Below, in pieces: positions 1-8,430 of a stretch of DNA of 64,000 nucleotides. Below the pieces are notes generated by a model. That model was not told where the DNA came from. It was given only the letters and a program-made list of their open reading frames with translations, and made no database searches. A program made the translations under genes and the position numbers. The DNA comes from Winogradskyella algicola (GTDB lineage Bacteria; Bacteroidota; Bacteroidia; Flavobacteriales; Flavobacteriaceae), in NCBI RefSeq assembly GCF_005869935.1, contig NZ_SZQF01000001.1, positions 930,001 through 994,000 on the forward strand, given 5' to 3'. Position 1 is the stretch's first letter, and each line of letters starts with the position of its first letter.

Positions 1-728
1 GCAACTTTAGGTAAGCGTAACAGAAATGTATCCTCAACACGATAATCAAACTCTACAATAATTACTTGTTCTTGGCCTTCTCTGAGGTCTTTGAGGTATT
101 TGTCTGCAACAACTTCCCCTTTGTTAATAATTATAACACGATCGCACATGGCCTCAACCTCTTGCATGATGTGCGTAGATAAAAACACGGTTTTTTCTTT
201 ACCAATATCCTTAATAAGGTTTCTTATGTCTACTAATTGATTTGGGTCTAAGCCTGTAGTTGGTTCATCTAAAATTAAGACATCGGGATTGTGCAGTAGC
301 GCGTTAGCCAGACCAACACGTTGTCTGTAACCTTTGGAGAGTTGGCCTATCTTTTTATGTGCTTCTGGTGTTAATCCAGTAAGTTCAATGACCTCATTAA
401 TTCTAGATTTTGGAGCGCCATACACATTGGCATTAAAGTTCAAATATTCTTTTACATAAAGATCTGTGTAAAGCGGATTATGTTCTGGTAAATAGCCTAC
501 ACTTTTCTGAACGTTCTTCTTGTCCTTAGTAACATCAAATCCGTTGACGCTTGCATCGCCTTCAGAAGCTTCAATATAGGTTGTTAGAATCTTCATCATT
601 GTGGATTTTCCGGCGCCATTTGGTCCTAAAAAACCAACAACTTCTGCATCCTTTACTTTAAAAGAAACGTTATTTAATGCTTTTTGATCTTTATATAGTT
701 TTGAAATATTATGGACTTCAATAGACAT
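1..728 (-). CDS. gldA: GldA, gliding-motility ABC transporter ATPase (3' end cut by window)
   Basis: ATP-binding subunit of the ABC transporter needed for gliding in Flavobacteria. The minus-strand reading frame starts at the ATG at 728 and runs open off the left edge, giving about 242 of an expected ~300 residues. Visible motifs are Walker A GPNGAGKST (about residues 35-43), the signature LSKGYRQRVGLA and Walker B plus D-loop ILDEPTTGLDPNQ. The N-terminus MSIEVHNISKLY and the overall wording match GldA rather than a generic ABC ATPase. gldB and gldC lie 21 kb away in this window. The membrane partners (GldF/GldG) are not here. Confidence 0.9.
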   Translation of the reverse strand, partial: MSIEVHNISKLYKDQKALNNVSFKVKDAEVVGFLGPNGAGKSTMMKILTTYIEASEGDASVNGFDVTKDKKNVQKSVGYLPEHNPLYTDLYVKEYLNFNANVYGAPKSRINEVIELTGLTPEAHKKIGQLSKGYRQRVGLANALLHNPDVLILDEPTTGLDPNQLVDIRNLIKDIGKEKTVFLSTHIMQEVEAMCDRVIIINKGEVVADKYLKDLREGQEQVIIVEFDYRVEDTFLLRLPKV

Positions 729-867
729 AATTCAGAATATTTGAATTTATTTTTTCCTGCTCTCACAAGCGCTGACAGGTACATTTTTTAGTAACAAACT
801 AATCGATCTATCGATGGTGTATAGTCAACTTTTATGGGATTAAAGTTAATGATTTTCGGTTAGTCAC

Positions 868-917
868 AAATAATAAAAATTAAGGCGGATTCGAATACAT
901 CCAAACCCACCTTAATT
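868..917 (-). terminator. Terminator of the T9SS gene at 951-1682
   Basis: On the minus strand an imperfect hairpin (outer arms 879-888 and 907-916, one G-U pair) is followed by a T-rich run at 871-878. It lies just past the stop codon of the minus-strand gene. Confidence 0.6.
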
Positions 918-950
918 GTAATTGTTTAATGCTAGCAAACGTTAATTTGT

Positions 951-1682
951 TTATGCTTTTATAAATTTTGTTGTTTTACCGTTATCGAACGTTAAAAAGT
1001 ATATTCCACTCTTTAAATTTTGAATATCTATGCTATGGTCACTAGATATAGTTGCACTCATAATTTTAACACCCAGATTATTGAATATGCTATAACTTTT
1101 TATATCTAATGCTTCTTTAATATAAATAAAGTCAGAGGATGGTATAGGATATATGGTTGTATTTTCATCATTGAAATCATTAATACTTAATGTGGATGTT
1201 GTAAAGACAATGTCATCTAGACCAAATGAATCGTCACCTATGCTGCTGGTTATTGTAAAAGAAGTTACATTGGTCCAATTTAGAGTTACGGTAGATCCCA
1301 TGCCATATGTGAGGTCTTGGTTAACACTAGAGTTGCTGCCGCCTGATGGAGTAAAAGTATAGGTGCGAGTTCCAGAAAATGTATATGGAGCCAGTGCGTA
1401 CACCGAAGTTATATCAACTGGAGAGCTAAAAGAAACTGTGGCTGATTCACCAGAATCGGTTTGGTAGGTATACACCACATTTCCAGATGAGCCTGCAAAG
1501 CCATTACCATTAATAAGTTTTGAGTCATCAGAAGAGTAGGATGAGGTAAATGTTGCAGTGATACCTGAGACAGTTTGGCTTATTCCGTTACCAGTATCAG
1601 TAGCGCTTTCCCAATCGAAAGTTTGAGAAAAAGATATAATGCTAAATAGTAAAAAATAATAAGTAGGGTAGATTTTTTTCAT
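951..1682 (-). CDS. Secreted protein with T9SS type A sorting domain
   Basis: A 243-residue secreted or surface protein of unknown activity. Residues 1-19 form a signal peptide (hydrophobic YYFLLFSIISFSQ). The middle is Ser/Thr/Gly-rich beta-type sequence without a recognised catalytic motif. The last ~70 residues resemble a type 9 secretion C-terminal signal: the segment IYPIPSSDFIYIK is a slightly degenerate form of the usual YPNP core and is followed by SGIYFLTF and a basic end. Such proteins cross the outer membrane through the T9SS, whose motility partners (gld genes) are present nearby. Single gene with its own terminator. Confidence 0.75.
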   Translation of the reverse strand: MKKIYPTYYFLLFSIISFSQTFDWESATDTGNGISQTVSGITATFTSSYSSDDSKLINGNGFAGSSGNVVYTYQTDSGESATVSFSSPVDITSVYALAPYTFSGTRTYTFTPSGGSNSSVNQDLTYGMGSTVTLNWTNVTSFTITSSIGDDSFGLDDIVFTTSTLSINDFNDENTTIYPIPSSDFIYIKEALDIKSYSIFNNLGVKIMSATISSDHSIDIQNLKSGIYFLTFDNGKTTKFIKA

Positions 1683-1836
1683 TTTTTAAATAATTTAATT
1701 GATAGTATTTGGGGCTTGCTAACATGCCTTTAAATTTTAAAAGGCAGGCAAAAATAATCAATATCTAATTCCACACATAGATTATTACAAAATCTTTAAA
1801 ATTTTATTAATGGCTCAAAAAAGAGTTCTCAACAAT

Positions 1837-1866
1837 TTTGATTTGTGAAAATATTATTTACTTTAG
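1837..1866 (+). promoter_or_regulatory. Candidate promoter of the aromatic operon
   Basis: A TTTG at 1837-1840 and TACTTTAG at 1859-1866 approximate the Bacteroidetes -33/-7 pattern (TTTG, ~19 bases, TAnnTTTG) with one mismatch in the -7 box. Transcription from here would begin only a few bases before the leader peptide ATG at 1879. Confidence 0.4.
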
Positions 1867-1878
1867 CCTTATCGAATT

Positions 1879-1947
1879 ATGACAAATACATCTAGAGCAT
1901 ATTATAACTGGTTTTATTTCTTTTTTAACGAAAGAAACGAGGCTTAG
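1879..1947 (+). CDS. Aromatic-rich leader peptide (attenuator)
   Basis: A 22-codon open frame, MTNTSRAYYNWFYFFFNERN followed by EA and TAG. Eight of 22 residues are aromatic, with the run YYNWFYFFF at residues 8-16. It lies directly ahead of a strong terminator and then the aromatic amino acid operon. The stop codon and the codons just before it (1938-1945) can base-pair with the left arm of the terminator (1980-1987). This is the arrangement of a classical leader-peptide attenuator: stalling at Tyr, Trp or Phe codons frees 1938-1945 to block the terminator. The coding and the pairing are read directly; the regulation is inferred. Confidence 0.8.
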   Translation: MTNTSRAYYNWFYFFFNERNEA

Positions 1948-1987
1948 TATATTTTAGTGAATAAAATATAAGTTTAAAAAAGTCTCG
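1938..1987 (+). promoter_or_regulatory. Antiterminator of the aromatic operon
   Basis: CGAGGCTT at 1938-1945 pairs with AAGTCTCG at 1980-1987 over eight base pairs (one G-U). The left partner covers the end and stop codon of the leader peptide; the right partner is most of the left arm of the terminator, so the two structures exclude each other. Confidence 0.7.
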
Positions 1988-2011
1988 AATTATTCGAGAC
2001 TTTTTCTTTTT
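1976..2011 (+). terminator. Attenuator terminator before pheA
   Basis: A perfect nine-base-pair stem (1981-1989 with 1993-2001, loop of three) extended by A and T runs and followed by a T tract interrupted by one C. It sits between the aromatic leader peptide and the first gene of the aromatic operon, so it acts within the transcript. Confidence 0.85.
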
Positions 2012-2032
2012 CAATCCTTTTGATTGAAAAGT

Positions 2033-2106
2033 CCTGAACTGTCACACTGAGCGCTGGTCATTGAGCGAAGTCGAAGTGAGTCGAAGTGTGGTTTCAGGAT
2101 CTCATT
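2033..2106 (+). repeat. Dispersed repeat family A, copy 1
   Basis: Begins with CCTGAACTGTCACACTGAGC and ends with TTTCAGGATCTCATT, so the ends form an inverted repeat (CCTGAA/TTCAGG). Related copies occur at 31849, 32729, 33450 and 35779, with short forms at 36714 and 37528. It lies between the attenuator and pheA. Confidence 0.85.
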
Positions 2107-2120
2107 AAATAATTGTTAGA

Positions 2121-2948
2121 TTGACAAAACCAATAGCCATACAAGGAATAAGAGGGTCGTTTCATCACGAGGTAGCTCAAAAGTACTTTAGCTCTACAGC
2201 AGAAGTCATTGAGTGTATGTCTTTTGATAGTGCAGTAGACAATTTATTACAACATGAGACAGATAGCATGGTTATGGCTTTAGAGAATTCTATAGTAGGT
2301 TCAATAATTCCAAATTATGCACTAATAGATAATCATAATCTGAGTATTGTTGGTGAGTATTATTTGGATATTCAGCATAATTTATTAGCCTTGAAAGGTG
2401 AAACTTTAGCAGCTATAAAAGAAGTGCACTCGCATCCAATGGCATTGTTACAATGTAAAGTTTTCTTTAAAGATTATCCAAATATTAAGTTGGTAGAGGC
2501 AAAGGATACAGCAGAAGTTGCTAAGCAAATTTCAGAAAATAATATTAAAGGAATCGCAGCTATAGCAAGCAAAAATGCAGCAAGTTTATACCATTTAGAT
2601 ATTTTGGCTGAGAGTATCCAAACGATAAAACATAACGAAACACGCTTTGCTATTGTTAGGCGAGAAAATGGCAATCTTGAACGAAAAGGAATTAATAAGG
2701 CATCTCTAAAATTTGAATTAGACCATAAACGTGGTAGTTTAGCTACAATACTCAATGTAATGAGTGATTGTAAACTAAACCTAACTAAAATTCAATCTTT
2801 ACCAAAAATTGAGACACCTTGGAAGTATGCCTTCTTTGTAGATGTTACTTTTGATGCTCATAAAGATTACGAAAAAGCATATGCCATTATGCAGATTATG
2901 GCAGAGAATTTTAAAGTGTTAGGTGAATATAAAAATGCAAAAACATGA
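2121..2948 (+). CDS. pheA: Prephenate dehydratase with ACT domain
   Basis: Converts prephenate to phenylpyruvate, the branch to phenylalanine; cytoplasmic. The 275-residue protein has the dehydratase domain at residues 4-180, including MALENSIVGS (52-61) and the catalytic TRF motif at 174-176. An ACT domain follows (about 193-270) in which the usual ESRP-type binding motif reads IQSLPK. It is a stand-alone enzyme without a chorismate mutase, which is instead fused to DAHP synthase three genes downstream. The start appears to be TTG at 2121: an in-frame stop lies at 2106-2108 and no ATG or GTG is nearer. First gene of the attenuator-controlled operon; overlaps the next gene by ATGA. Confidence 0.92.
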   Translation: MTKPIAIQGIRGSFHHEVAQKYFSSTAEVIECMSFDSAVDNLLQHETDSMVMALENSIVGSIIPNYALIDNHNLSIVGEYYLDIQHNLLALKGETLAAIKEVHSHPMALLQCKVFFKDYPNIKLVEAKDTAEVAKQISENNIKGIAAIASKNAASLYHLDILAESIQTIKHNETRFAIVRRENGNLERKGINKASLKFELDHKRGSLATILNVMSDCKLNLTKIQSLPKIETPWKYAFFVDVTFDAHKDYEKAYAIMQIMAENFKVLGEYKNAKT

Positions 2949-4087
2949 TTGAAGTAGCCAACCGTTTAAAACATGTCGAAGAATATTACTTTTCTAAAAA
3001 GTTAAGAGAAGTGGCCTTTTTGCAATCTCAAGGAAAACCTATTATCAACCTTGGTATCGGTAGTCCAGATTTAGAGCCACCCTTTAAAGCCACAATGCTC
3101 TTAAAAGATAGTTTGGATGAGGAAGGAGCTAACAAATATCAAAGTTACCAAGGTTTACCAGAGTTGAGAGAAGAGATTGCCAATTTTTACAAAAAACAGT
3201 ATAAAGTAAATCTAAGTGGGCAAACTGAGGTTTTGCCACTATTGGGAAGTAAAGAAGGTATTATGCATATCTCTATGGCTTTTTTAAATCCAGGTGATGA
3301 GGTTTTGATTCCAAATCCAGGATATCCAACATATTCAGCGGTGACTAAATTGTTAGAAGCAAAACCAGTTTTTTACGATTTAAAGGAGGATAATCATTGG
3401 TTGCCAGATTTTATTGCTCTAGAACGCTTAGATTTAAGTAAAGTCAAAATCATGTGGATTAGTTATCCGCATATGCCAACAGGAGCTAATGCGCCAAATA
3501 AGTTTTATGACGAAGTTATAGCCTTTGGAAGGCGACACAATATTTTAATAGTAAACGATAATCCGTATAGTTTCATTCTAAACAAAAAGCCTATCAGCAT
3601 CATGCGTTACAACCACGCAAAGGAGGTTTGTTTGGAGTTAAATTCATTAAGTAAAACCTTTAATATGGCAGGTTGGCGAGTTGGTATGTTAGTGGGTAGT
3701 TACGAGCATCTCAGTGCAGTACTCAAAGTAAAAAGTAATATGGATTCAGGAATGTTTTATGCCATTCAAAAAGGAGCGATAGAAGCCTTAAAATGTTCAG
3801 ATATGTGGTTTGTAAGTTTAAATAGTGTTTACGAACAAAGACGAGAACTTATCTGGAAACTTGCAGAGGCTTTAAACTGTACTTATGACGAGTATGCAAC
3901 GGGTATGTTTGTTTGGGCAAAGTTGCCACCACATTTAAAGTCTGAAGAATTTACCGATTTAGTATTAAAAGAACATTCCATATTTATAACACCAGGAACG
4001 GTTTTTGGAAGTAATGGCGAAGGTTATGTGCGTTTTTCATTATGCTCTCCAGAAGAACAAATAAAAGAAGCGATAGCGAGAATTTAG
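2945..4087 (+). CDS. Class I/II aminotransferase (aromatic amino acid)
   Basis: PLP-dependent aminotransferase of 380 residues. The PLP lysine is in SLSKTFNMAGWR (Lys237), with NPGYPTY (124-130) and the PLP-contacting asparagine and tyrosine region VNDNPYSF (203-210) also typical of fold-type I. Placed between prephenate dehydratase and prephenate dehydrogenase, it most likely makes phenylalanine and tyrosine from phenylpyruvate and hydroxyphenylpyruvate; the family also contains aspartate and LL-DAP aminotransferases, so the substrate is inferred from context. The start codon overlaps the pheA stop codon. Confidence 0.88.
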   Translation: MIEVANRLKHVEEYYFSKKLREVAFLQSQGKPIINLGIGSPDLEPPFKATMLLKDSLDEEGANKYQSYQGLPELREEIANFYKKQYKVNLSGQTEVLPLLGSKEGIMHISMAFLNPGDEVLIPNPGYPTYSAVTKLLEAKPVFYDLKEDNHWLPDFIALERLDLSKVKIMWISYPHMPTGANAPNKFYDEVIAFGRRHNILIVNDNPYSFILNKKPISIMRYNHAKEVCLELNSLSKTFNMAGWRVGMLVGSYEHLSAVLKVKSNMDSGMFYAIQKGAIEALKCSDMWFVSLNSVYEQRRELIWKLAEALNCTYDEYATGMFVWAKLPPHLKSEEFTDLVLKEHSIFITPGTVFGSNGEGYVRFSLCSPEEQIKEAIARI

Positions 4088-4091
4088 ATAG

Positions 4092-4943
4092 ATGAAACAT
4101 GTATTTATAATAGGAGTGGGATTGATAGGCGGAAGTTTTGCCTTAGATATAAAAAAGCAAAATCCAGAATGTGTTGTGTATGGTGTAGACAAGAACGAAA
4201 CGCATTTAGATAAAGCAAAAACTCTGGGTATTATTGATAAAAAGGCTACTTACGAAGATTTAAGCATAGCAGATGTTGTTATTGTGGCCATTCCTGTAGA
4301 TGCCACTTTAGAAGTGTTGCCAAAAGTATTAGATCTAGTTTCGGACGAGGCTGTGGTGTTTGATGCTGGTTCAACAAAAGAAGATATTTGTCTTAGGGTG
4401 AAAAATCATCCAAAGCGTAGAAATTTTTTAGCAGCACATCCCATTGCTGGTACAGAATTTTCAGGACCTGATGCAGCAACTCATGGTCTATATAATGACA
4501 AGACAAATATTATTTGTGAGGTTGAAGAAACCGCTTTCAAGCTTCAGGAAAAAGCATTGAAATTGTTTTCGGATTTAGGGATGCGTATTCGTTATATGAA
4601 TCCTAAAGCGCACGACAAACATATAGCCTATGTATCGCATCTATCACATATAAGCTCTTTTATGTTGGGAAAAACAGTGATAGAAAAAGAGAAAAACGAA
4701 CGCGATATTTTTGATATGGCAGGTAGTGGTTTTGCAAGTACTGTGCGTTTAGCAAAAAGTTCGCCAGCCATGTGGACACCAATTTTTAAACAAAACAAAA
4801 CCAATGTTATAGAAACGTTGGATGAATACATAAGTAACCTAGAGCATTTCAAAAGAATGATGTTAGAGGACGATTTTGAAGCGGTTTTCAAAGAAATGGA
4901 AACTACAAACCATATTAAAGAGATATTAAACGGAATAAAATAA
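4092..4943 (+). CDS. tyrA: Prephenate dehydrogenase
   Basis: Oxidative decarboxylation of prephenate to 4-hydroxyphenylpyruvate, the tyrosine branch. The 283-residue protein starts with an NAD-binding GVGLIGGS loop (8-15). The conserved AAHPIAGTEFSGP lies at 114-126 and the histidine-rich helix HIAYVSHLSHISS near residues 176-188. No ACT or chorismate mutase domain is attached. Four bases separate it from the aminotransferase, so it is surely co-transcribed and falls under the same leader attenuator. Confidence 0.92.
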   Translation: MKHVFIIGVGLIGGSFALDIKKQNPECVVYGVDKNETHLDKAKTLGIIDKKATYEDLSIADVVIVAIPVDATLEVLPKVLDLVSDEAVVFDAGSTKEDICLRVKNHPKRRNFLAAHPIAGTEFSGPDAATHGLYNDKTNIICEVEETAFKLQEKALKLFSDLGMRIRYMNPKAHDKHIAYVSHLSHISSFMLGKTVIEKEKNERDIFDMAGSGFASTVRLAKSSPAMWTPIFKQNKTNVIETLDEYISNLEHFKRMMLEDDFEAVFKEMETTNHIKEILNGIK

Positions 4944-4972
4944 AAACTAAGAAAAAGAAGATTAATAGTAAG

Positions 4973-6055
4973 ATGGAAAACAAGAAAGAATTAAGAAACT
5001 GGTTAGATGCTTTTAACTTGGAGCACCCATTAGTAATTGCAGGACCTTGCAGTGCTGAAACAGAAGAGCAGGTTCTAAAAATTGCACATCAACTAAAAGA
5101 TAGTGATGCTACTGTTCTAAGAGCCGGAATTTGGAAACCCAGAACACGTCCTGGCAATTTTGAAGGCGTAGGAGCCTTAGGTTTAAAATGGCTTCAAAAA
5201 GCCAAGCAAGAAACAGGTATGCAAATAACTACTGAGGTTGCAAATGCACATCATGTAGAATTAGCATTAAAACACGATGTGGATATCCTTTGGATTGGAG
5301 CACGTACCACAGTGAGTCCATTTATAGTGCAGGATATTGCAGATGCTTTAAAAGGAACGGATAAACCTGTGTTGATCAAAAATCCAGTAAACCCAGATTT
5401 ATCATTGTGGTTAGGAGCAGTAGAGCGTTTCTACACTGCTGATGTTAAGAATTTAGGTGTCATCCACAGAGGATTTTCGACCTATGAAAAAACGCGCTAC
5501 AGAAACAATCCAGAGTGGCAAATTGCAGTAGATTTACAAAATCGTTTTCCAGATTTACCTTTAATCTTGGATCCATCTCATATTGCTGGTCGTAGAGATA
5601 TAATTTTCGATTTAAGTCAAACAGCATTAGATCTCAATTACGATGGTTTAATGATAGAAACACATCACGATCCAGACAATGCTTGGAGCGATGCAGCACA
5701 ACAAATTACACCAGAAACACTAATTAAGTATACAGAAGATTTACGTATTAGGAAGGAAATCGGTGAAGATGCAGAGTTTAAAAATAAGATTAACACATTA
5801 AGAACTAAAATAGATGTTATTGACCATCAGTTAATTGAAATTTTAGGAAAGCGTATGCAAGTAGCTGACGACATTGGTAACTTAAAAAAGAAGCACAACG
5901 TTGCTGTTTTACAAAACAAACGTTGGAATGAGATTTTGGGCAAAATGATTTTAGAGGGTGAAGAGAAAAATCTAAGTGAAGAATTTATCCTGCGACTATT
6001 TAAGGCCATTCACCAAGAATCTATTAATCATCAGGAAGAGATTATTAATCATTAA
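4973..6055 (+). CDS. DAHP synthase / chorismate mutase fusion
   Basis: Bifunctional enzyme of 360 residues covering the first shikimate step (phosphoenolpyruvate plus erythrose 4-phosphate to DAHP) and chorismate to prephenate. Residues ~10-255 are a KDPG-type DAHP synthase with VIAGPCSAET near the start, LRAGIWKPRTRPGNFEG in the middle and LILDPSHIAGRRD later. Residues ~262-350 are an AroQ-type chorismate mutase (NTLRTKIDVIDHQLIEILGKR). DAHP synthase fused to a C-terminal chorismate mutase is usual in Bacteroidetes; the mutase is thought to serve also as the feedback-sensing part. Last gene of the operon, followed by a strong terminator. Confidence 0.92.
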   Translation: MENKKELRNWLDAFNLEHPLVIAGPCSAETEEQVLKIAHQLKDSDATVLRAGIWKPRTRPGNFEGVGALGLKWLQKAKQETGMQITTEVANAHHVELALKHDVDILWIGARTTVSPFIVQDIADALKGTDKPVLIKNPVNPDLSLWLGAVERFYTADVKNLGVIHRGFSTYEKTRYRNNPEWQIAVDLQNRFPDLPLILDPSHIAGRRDIIFDLSQTALDLNYDGLMIETHHDPDNAWSDAAQQITPETLIKYTEDLRIRKEIGEDAEFKNKINTLRTKIDVIDHQLIEILGKRMQVADDIGNLKKKHNVAVLQNKRWNEILGKMILEGEEKNLSEEFILRLFKAIHQESINHQEEIINH

Positions 6056-6060
6056 TAAAT

Positions 6061-6088
6061 ATAAAGGCTCGCATTTGCGAGCCTTTAT
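6061..6088. terminator. Bidirectional terminator after DAHP synthase
   Basis: Perfect 12-bp inverted repeat (6061-6072 with 6077-6088) around an ATTT loop, lying between convergent genes ending at 6055 and 6096. Confidence 0.8.
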
Positions 6089-6095
6089 ATTGTTG

Positions 6096-6590
6096 TTATA
6101 TGCTGCGTTTAAAGGTGTATCGTGTAATAAAAATACCTTGACCATCTCCTTTTCCTCCGGAACTCTCAACTCCAGTATTAATAAAAGCTAATTCCCATCC
6201 TTCGGCAATCATTGTATTAACCTTAGACGTCATCACAGCATCATTAGCTGCTATATTTTGAAAACGAATTCCTCCAAGGTTATAGAAATTAAGTAATTTG
6301 GTTTCTTCATAGTCTTTTACTCTTATTTCACTTCGTTTAGATTTATTTTTTTCATCTTTATCTTTATCGCCAGATCTTGTTGATGTAAATTCCTTGTAAT
6401 CTTTAGTCTCATTGGCAGATATCATACGTGAACGACCTAATCCATTAGGTACTATAGATTCTACTACGGTTACAACTTTGTACTCTACTTGCGAAACTGG
6501 TTTGTCCTCTTCAGAGGCTTCTTTGTTTATAAAAGAAAATGAAACTAGTCCTACAGCAATTGCTGCGATAAATAAAAAATTTTTTTTCAT
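6096..6590 (-). CDS. Exported hypothetical protein
   Basis: 164 residues with a signal peptide (FLFIAAIAVGLVSFSF, residues 5-20) and no lipobox. The mature part has a very charged stretch (SGDKDKDEKNKSKRSE) between two beta-rich parts. The opening VEYKVVTVVES and closing MIAEGWELAFINTG pieces resemble the short DUF4177-type fold, but I cannot assign a function. Convergent with the aromatic operon and divergent from rsgA. Confidence 0.7.
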   Translation of the reverse strand: MKKNFLFIAAIAVGLVSFSFINKEASEEDKPVSQVEYKVVTVVESIVPNGLGRSRMISANETKDYKEFTSTRSGDKDKDEKNKSKRSEIRVKDYEETKLLNFYNLGGIRFQNIAANDAVMTSKVNTMIAEGWELAFINTGVESSGGKGDGQGIFITRYTFKRSI

Positions 6591-6670
6591 GATTGTTGAT
6601 TTTTGTTTAAGCCCTAAAGTAAAGATTATTTTCTTTAAAAGTTGTTACTTTGTTATTATTTAATTATTCA

Positions 6671-7621
6671 ATGACAGGGACAGTTTATAAATCTACCGGA
6701 AGTTGGTATACCGTTAAAACAATGAACGGTAAGTTTTATGAGTGTAGAATAAAGGGTAGATTTAGACTTCAGGGTATAAAGAGTACCAATCCTATAGCAG
6801 TGGGTGATATCGTAGAGTTTGAGCTAGAAACTAAAAATAATACCGAAACAGGTGTTATACATCGTATAGAAGAGCGTACCAATTATATTGTCCGTAAATC
6901 AGTAAATCTATCTAAGCAAACCCATATTATTGCCGCCAATATAGATCAGGTATTTCTTTTGGTTACCTTAGATAATCCACCAACGTTTACCAGTTTTATA
7001 GATCGTTTTTTGGTTACTGCTGAAGCCTATTCTGTGAAAACTATTTTATTATTCAATAAAATTGACACCTATGATGAAGAGAAATTACTAGAGGTAAAAT
7101 ATCTTGAAAGTATTTATAAAAAAATAGGTTATGAATGCATTGAGATTTCAGCTACGACAAGGCATAATGTAGAAAAAGTAAAATCTTTAATGATAGGTAA
7201 GGTAAGTATGTTTTCTGGTCATTCTGGTGTTGGTAAATCTACTTTGGTTAATGCTATAGAGCCTTCATTAGATCTCAAAACCAAAGCCATATCAGAGCAG
7301 CACATGCAAGGACAGCATACAACTACCTTTGCCGAAATGTTCGATTTAAGTTTTGATGCAAAAATTATAGATACACCAGGTATCAAAGGTTTTGGTGTTG
7401 TAGATATGGAAAAGGAAGAGGTAGGCGATTATTTTCCTGAGTTTTTTGCTTTAAAACAAGATTGTAAATTCAATAATTGCTTGCACTTAAAAGAACCGAA
7501 ATGTGCGGTTAAAGAGGCCTTAGAAAACGATGAGGTGTCTTATTCTAGATATCGAAGTTATATTCAGATTTTAGAAGGAGATGAAGAGCACTATAGAACA
7601 GATAATTGGGATAACGAATGA
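6671..7621 (+). CDS. rsgA: Ribosome small-subunit GTPase RsgA
   Basis: Late 30S assembly GTPase, here 316 residues from the ATG at 6671. Upstream in-frame codons from 6650 are open but MTGTVYKSTGSW is the usual flavobacterial start. It has an N-terminal OB fold (~1-75) and a circularly permuted G domain: G4 NKID (129-132) precedes G1 GHSGVGKST (183-191) and G3 DTPGIKGFG. A zinc motif follows, with CKFNNCLHLKEPKC providing three Cys and one His. Its stop overlaps the start of dtd (ATGA). Confidence 0.94.
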   Translation: MTGTVYKSTGSWYTVKTMNGKFYECRIKGRFRLQGIKSTNPIAVGDIVEFELETKNNTETGVIHRIEERTNYIVRKSVNLSKQTHIIAANIDQVFLLVTLDNPPTFTSFIDRFLVTAEAYSVKTILLFNKIDTYDEEKLLEVKYLESIYKKIGYECIEISATTRHNVEKVKSLMIGKVSMFSGHSGVGKSTLVNAIEPSLDLKTKAISEQHMQGQHTTTFAEMFDLSFDAKIIDTPGIKGFGVVDMEKEEVGDYFPEFFALKQDCKFNNCLHLKEPKCAVKEALENDEVSYSRYRSYIQILEGDEEHYRTDNWDNE

Positions 7622-8070
7622 AAATAGTAATTCAAAGAGTTTCTGAAGCTTCTGTAGTTATTAATAAAAAGGAAGTAGCATCAATAGAAAAAGGTCTTTT
7701 AGTCTTGTTGGGTATTGTAAACGAAGATACTCAAGACGACATTGATTGGTTGTGTAACAAAATTGTAAATCTTCGTGTCTTTCCAGATGAAAATGGCGTT
7801 ATGAATACTTCGCTACTAGACTCAGATGGTAACATTATTGTGGTTAGTCAATTCACCCTTCATGCAAGTACCAAAAAAGGAAATAGGCCTAGTTATATAA
7901 AAGCAGCTAAGCCAGATATAGCAATTCCACTTTATGAAAATTTTATTTCAACCTTGCAAAGCACCTTGGGAAAACCCGTGCAAACAGGTGAGTTTGGTGC
8001 AGACATGAAAGTGCACTTGGTAAATGATGGTCCTGTAACTATAATTATAGATTCTAAAAACAGAGAATAA
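7618..8070 (+). CDS. dtd: D-aminoacyl-tRNA deacylase
   Basis: Frees tRNA wrongly charged with D-amino acids or glycine. The 150-residue length is standard. The family motifs SQFTL and the C-terminal NDGPVTIII are visible, as is RNRPSY-like GNRPSYIKAA. Translationally coupled to rsgA and four bases from the next gene, so it forms part of an rsgA-dtd-mazG-aroA string. Confidence 0.94.
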   Translation: MKIVIQRVSEASVVINKKEVASIEKGLLVLLGIVNEDTQDDIDWLCNKIVNLRVFPDENGVMNTSLLDSDGNIIVVSQFTLHASTKKGNRPSYIKAAKPDIAIPLYENFISTLQSTLGKPVQTGEFGADMKVHLVNDGPVTIIIDSKNRE

Positions 8071-8073
8071 ATT

Positions 8074-8400
8074 ATGAACATAAAAAACGCACAAAAAGAA
8101 GTAGATAATTGGATTAAAGAACATGGAGTAAGATACTTTAATGAGCTTACCAATATGGCACAGCTTACTGAAGAAGTTGGCGAAGTCGCACGTATTATAG
8201 CAAGACGTTATGGTGAGCAAAGTGAAAAAGACAGTGATAAGGACAAGGATTTAGGTGAAGAGTTGGCAGATGTTGTTTTTGTGGTGTTATGTTTAGCTAA
8301 CCAAACAGGAATAGATTTACAAGCTGCTTTTGATAAGAAAATGGATAAAAAAGCAAAACGCGATCACGATAGACATCATAATAATGAAAAATTGAAGTAG
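8074..8400 (+). CDS. MazG-like nucleotide pyrophosphohydrolase
   Basis: All-alpha NTP pyrophosphohydrolase of 108 residues. The metal-binding helices are seen as TEEVGEVARI (EExxE-type) and, after a charged loop, LGEELADVVFVVL (ExxD). Members hydrolyse canonical or damaged NTPs to NMPs; the exact substrate cannot be told from sequence. The charged insert KDSDKDKDLG between the two metal-binding helices is also seen in relatives of this size. Confidence 0.88.
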   Translation: MNIKNAQKEVDNWIKEHGVRYFNELTNMAQLTEEVGEVARIIARRYGEQSEKDSDKDKDLGEELADVVFVVLCLANQTGIDLQAAFDKKMDKKAKRDHDRHHNNEKLK

Positions 8401-8430
8401 TTTTGTTTCTGTTAAAAGAAGAAAAACTAC

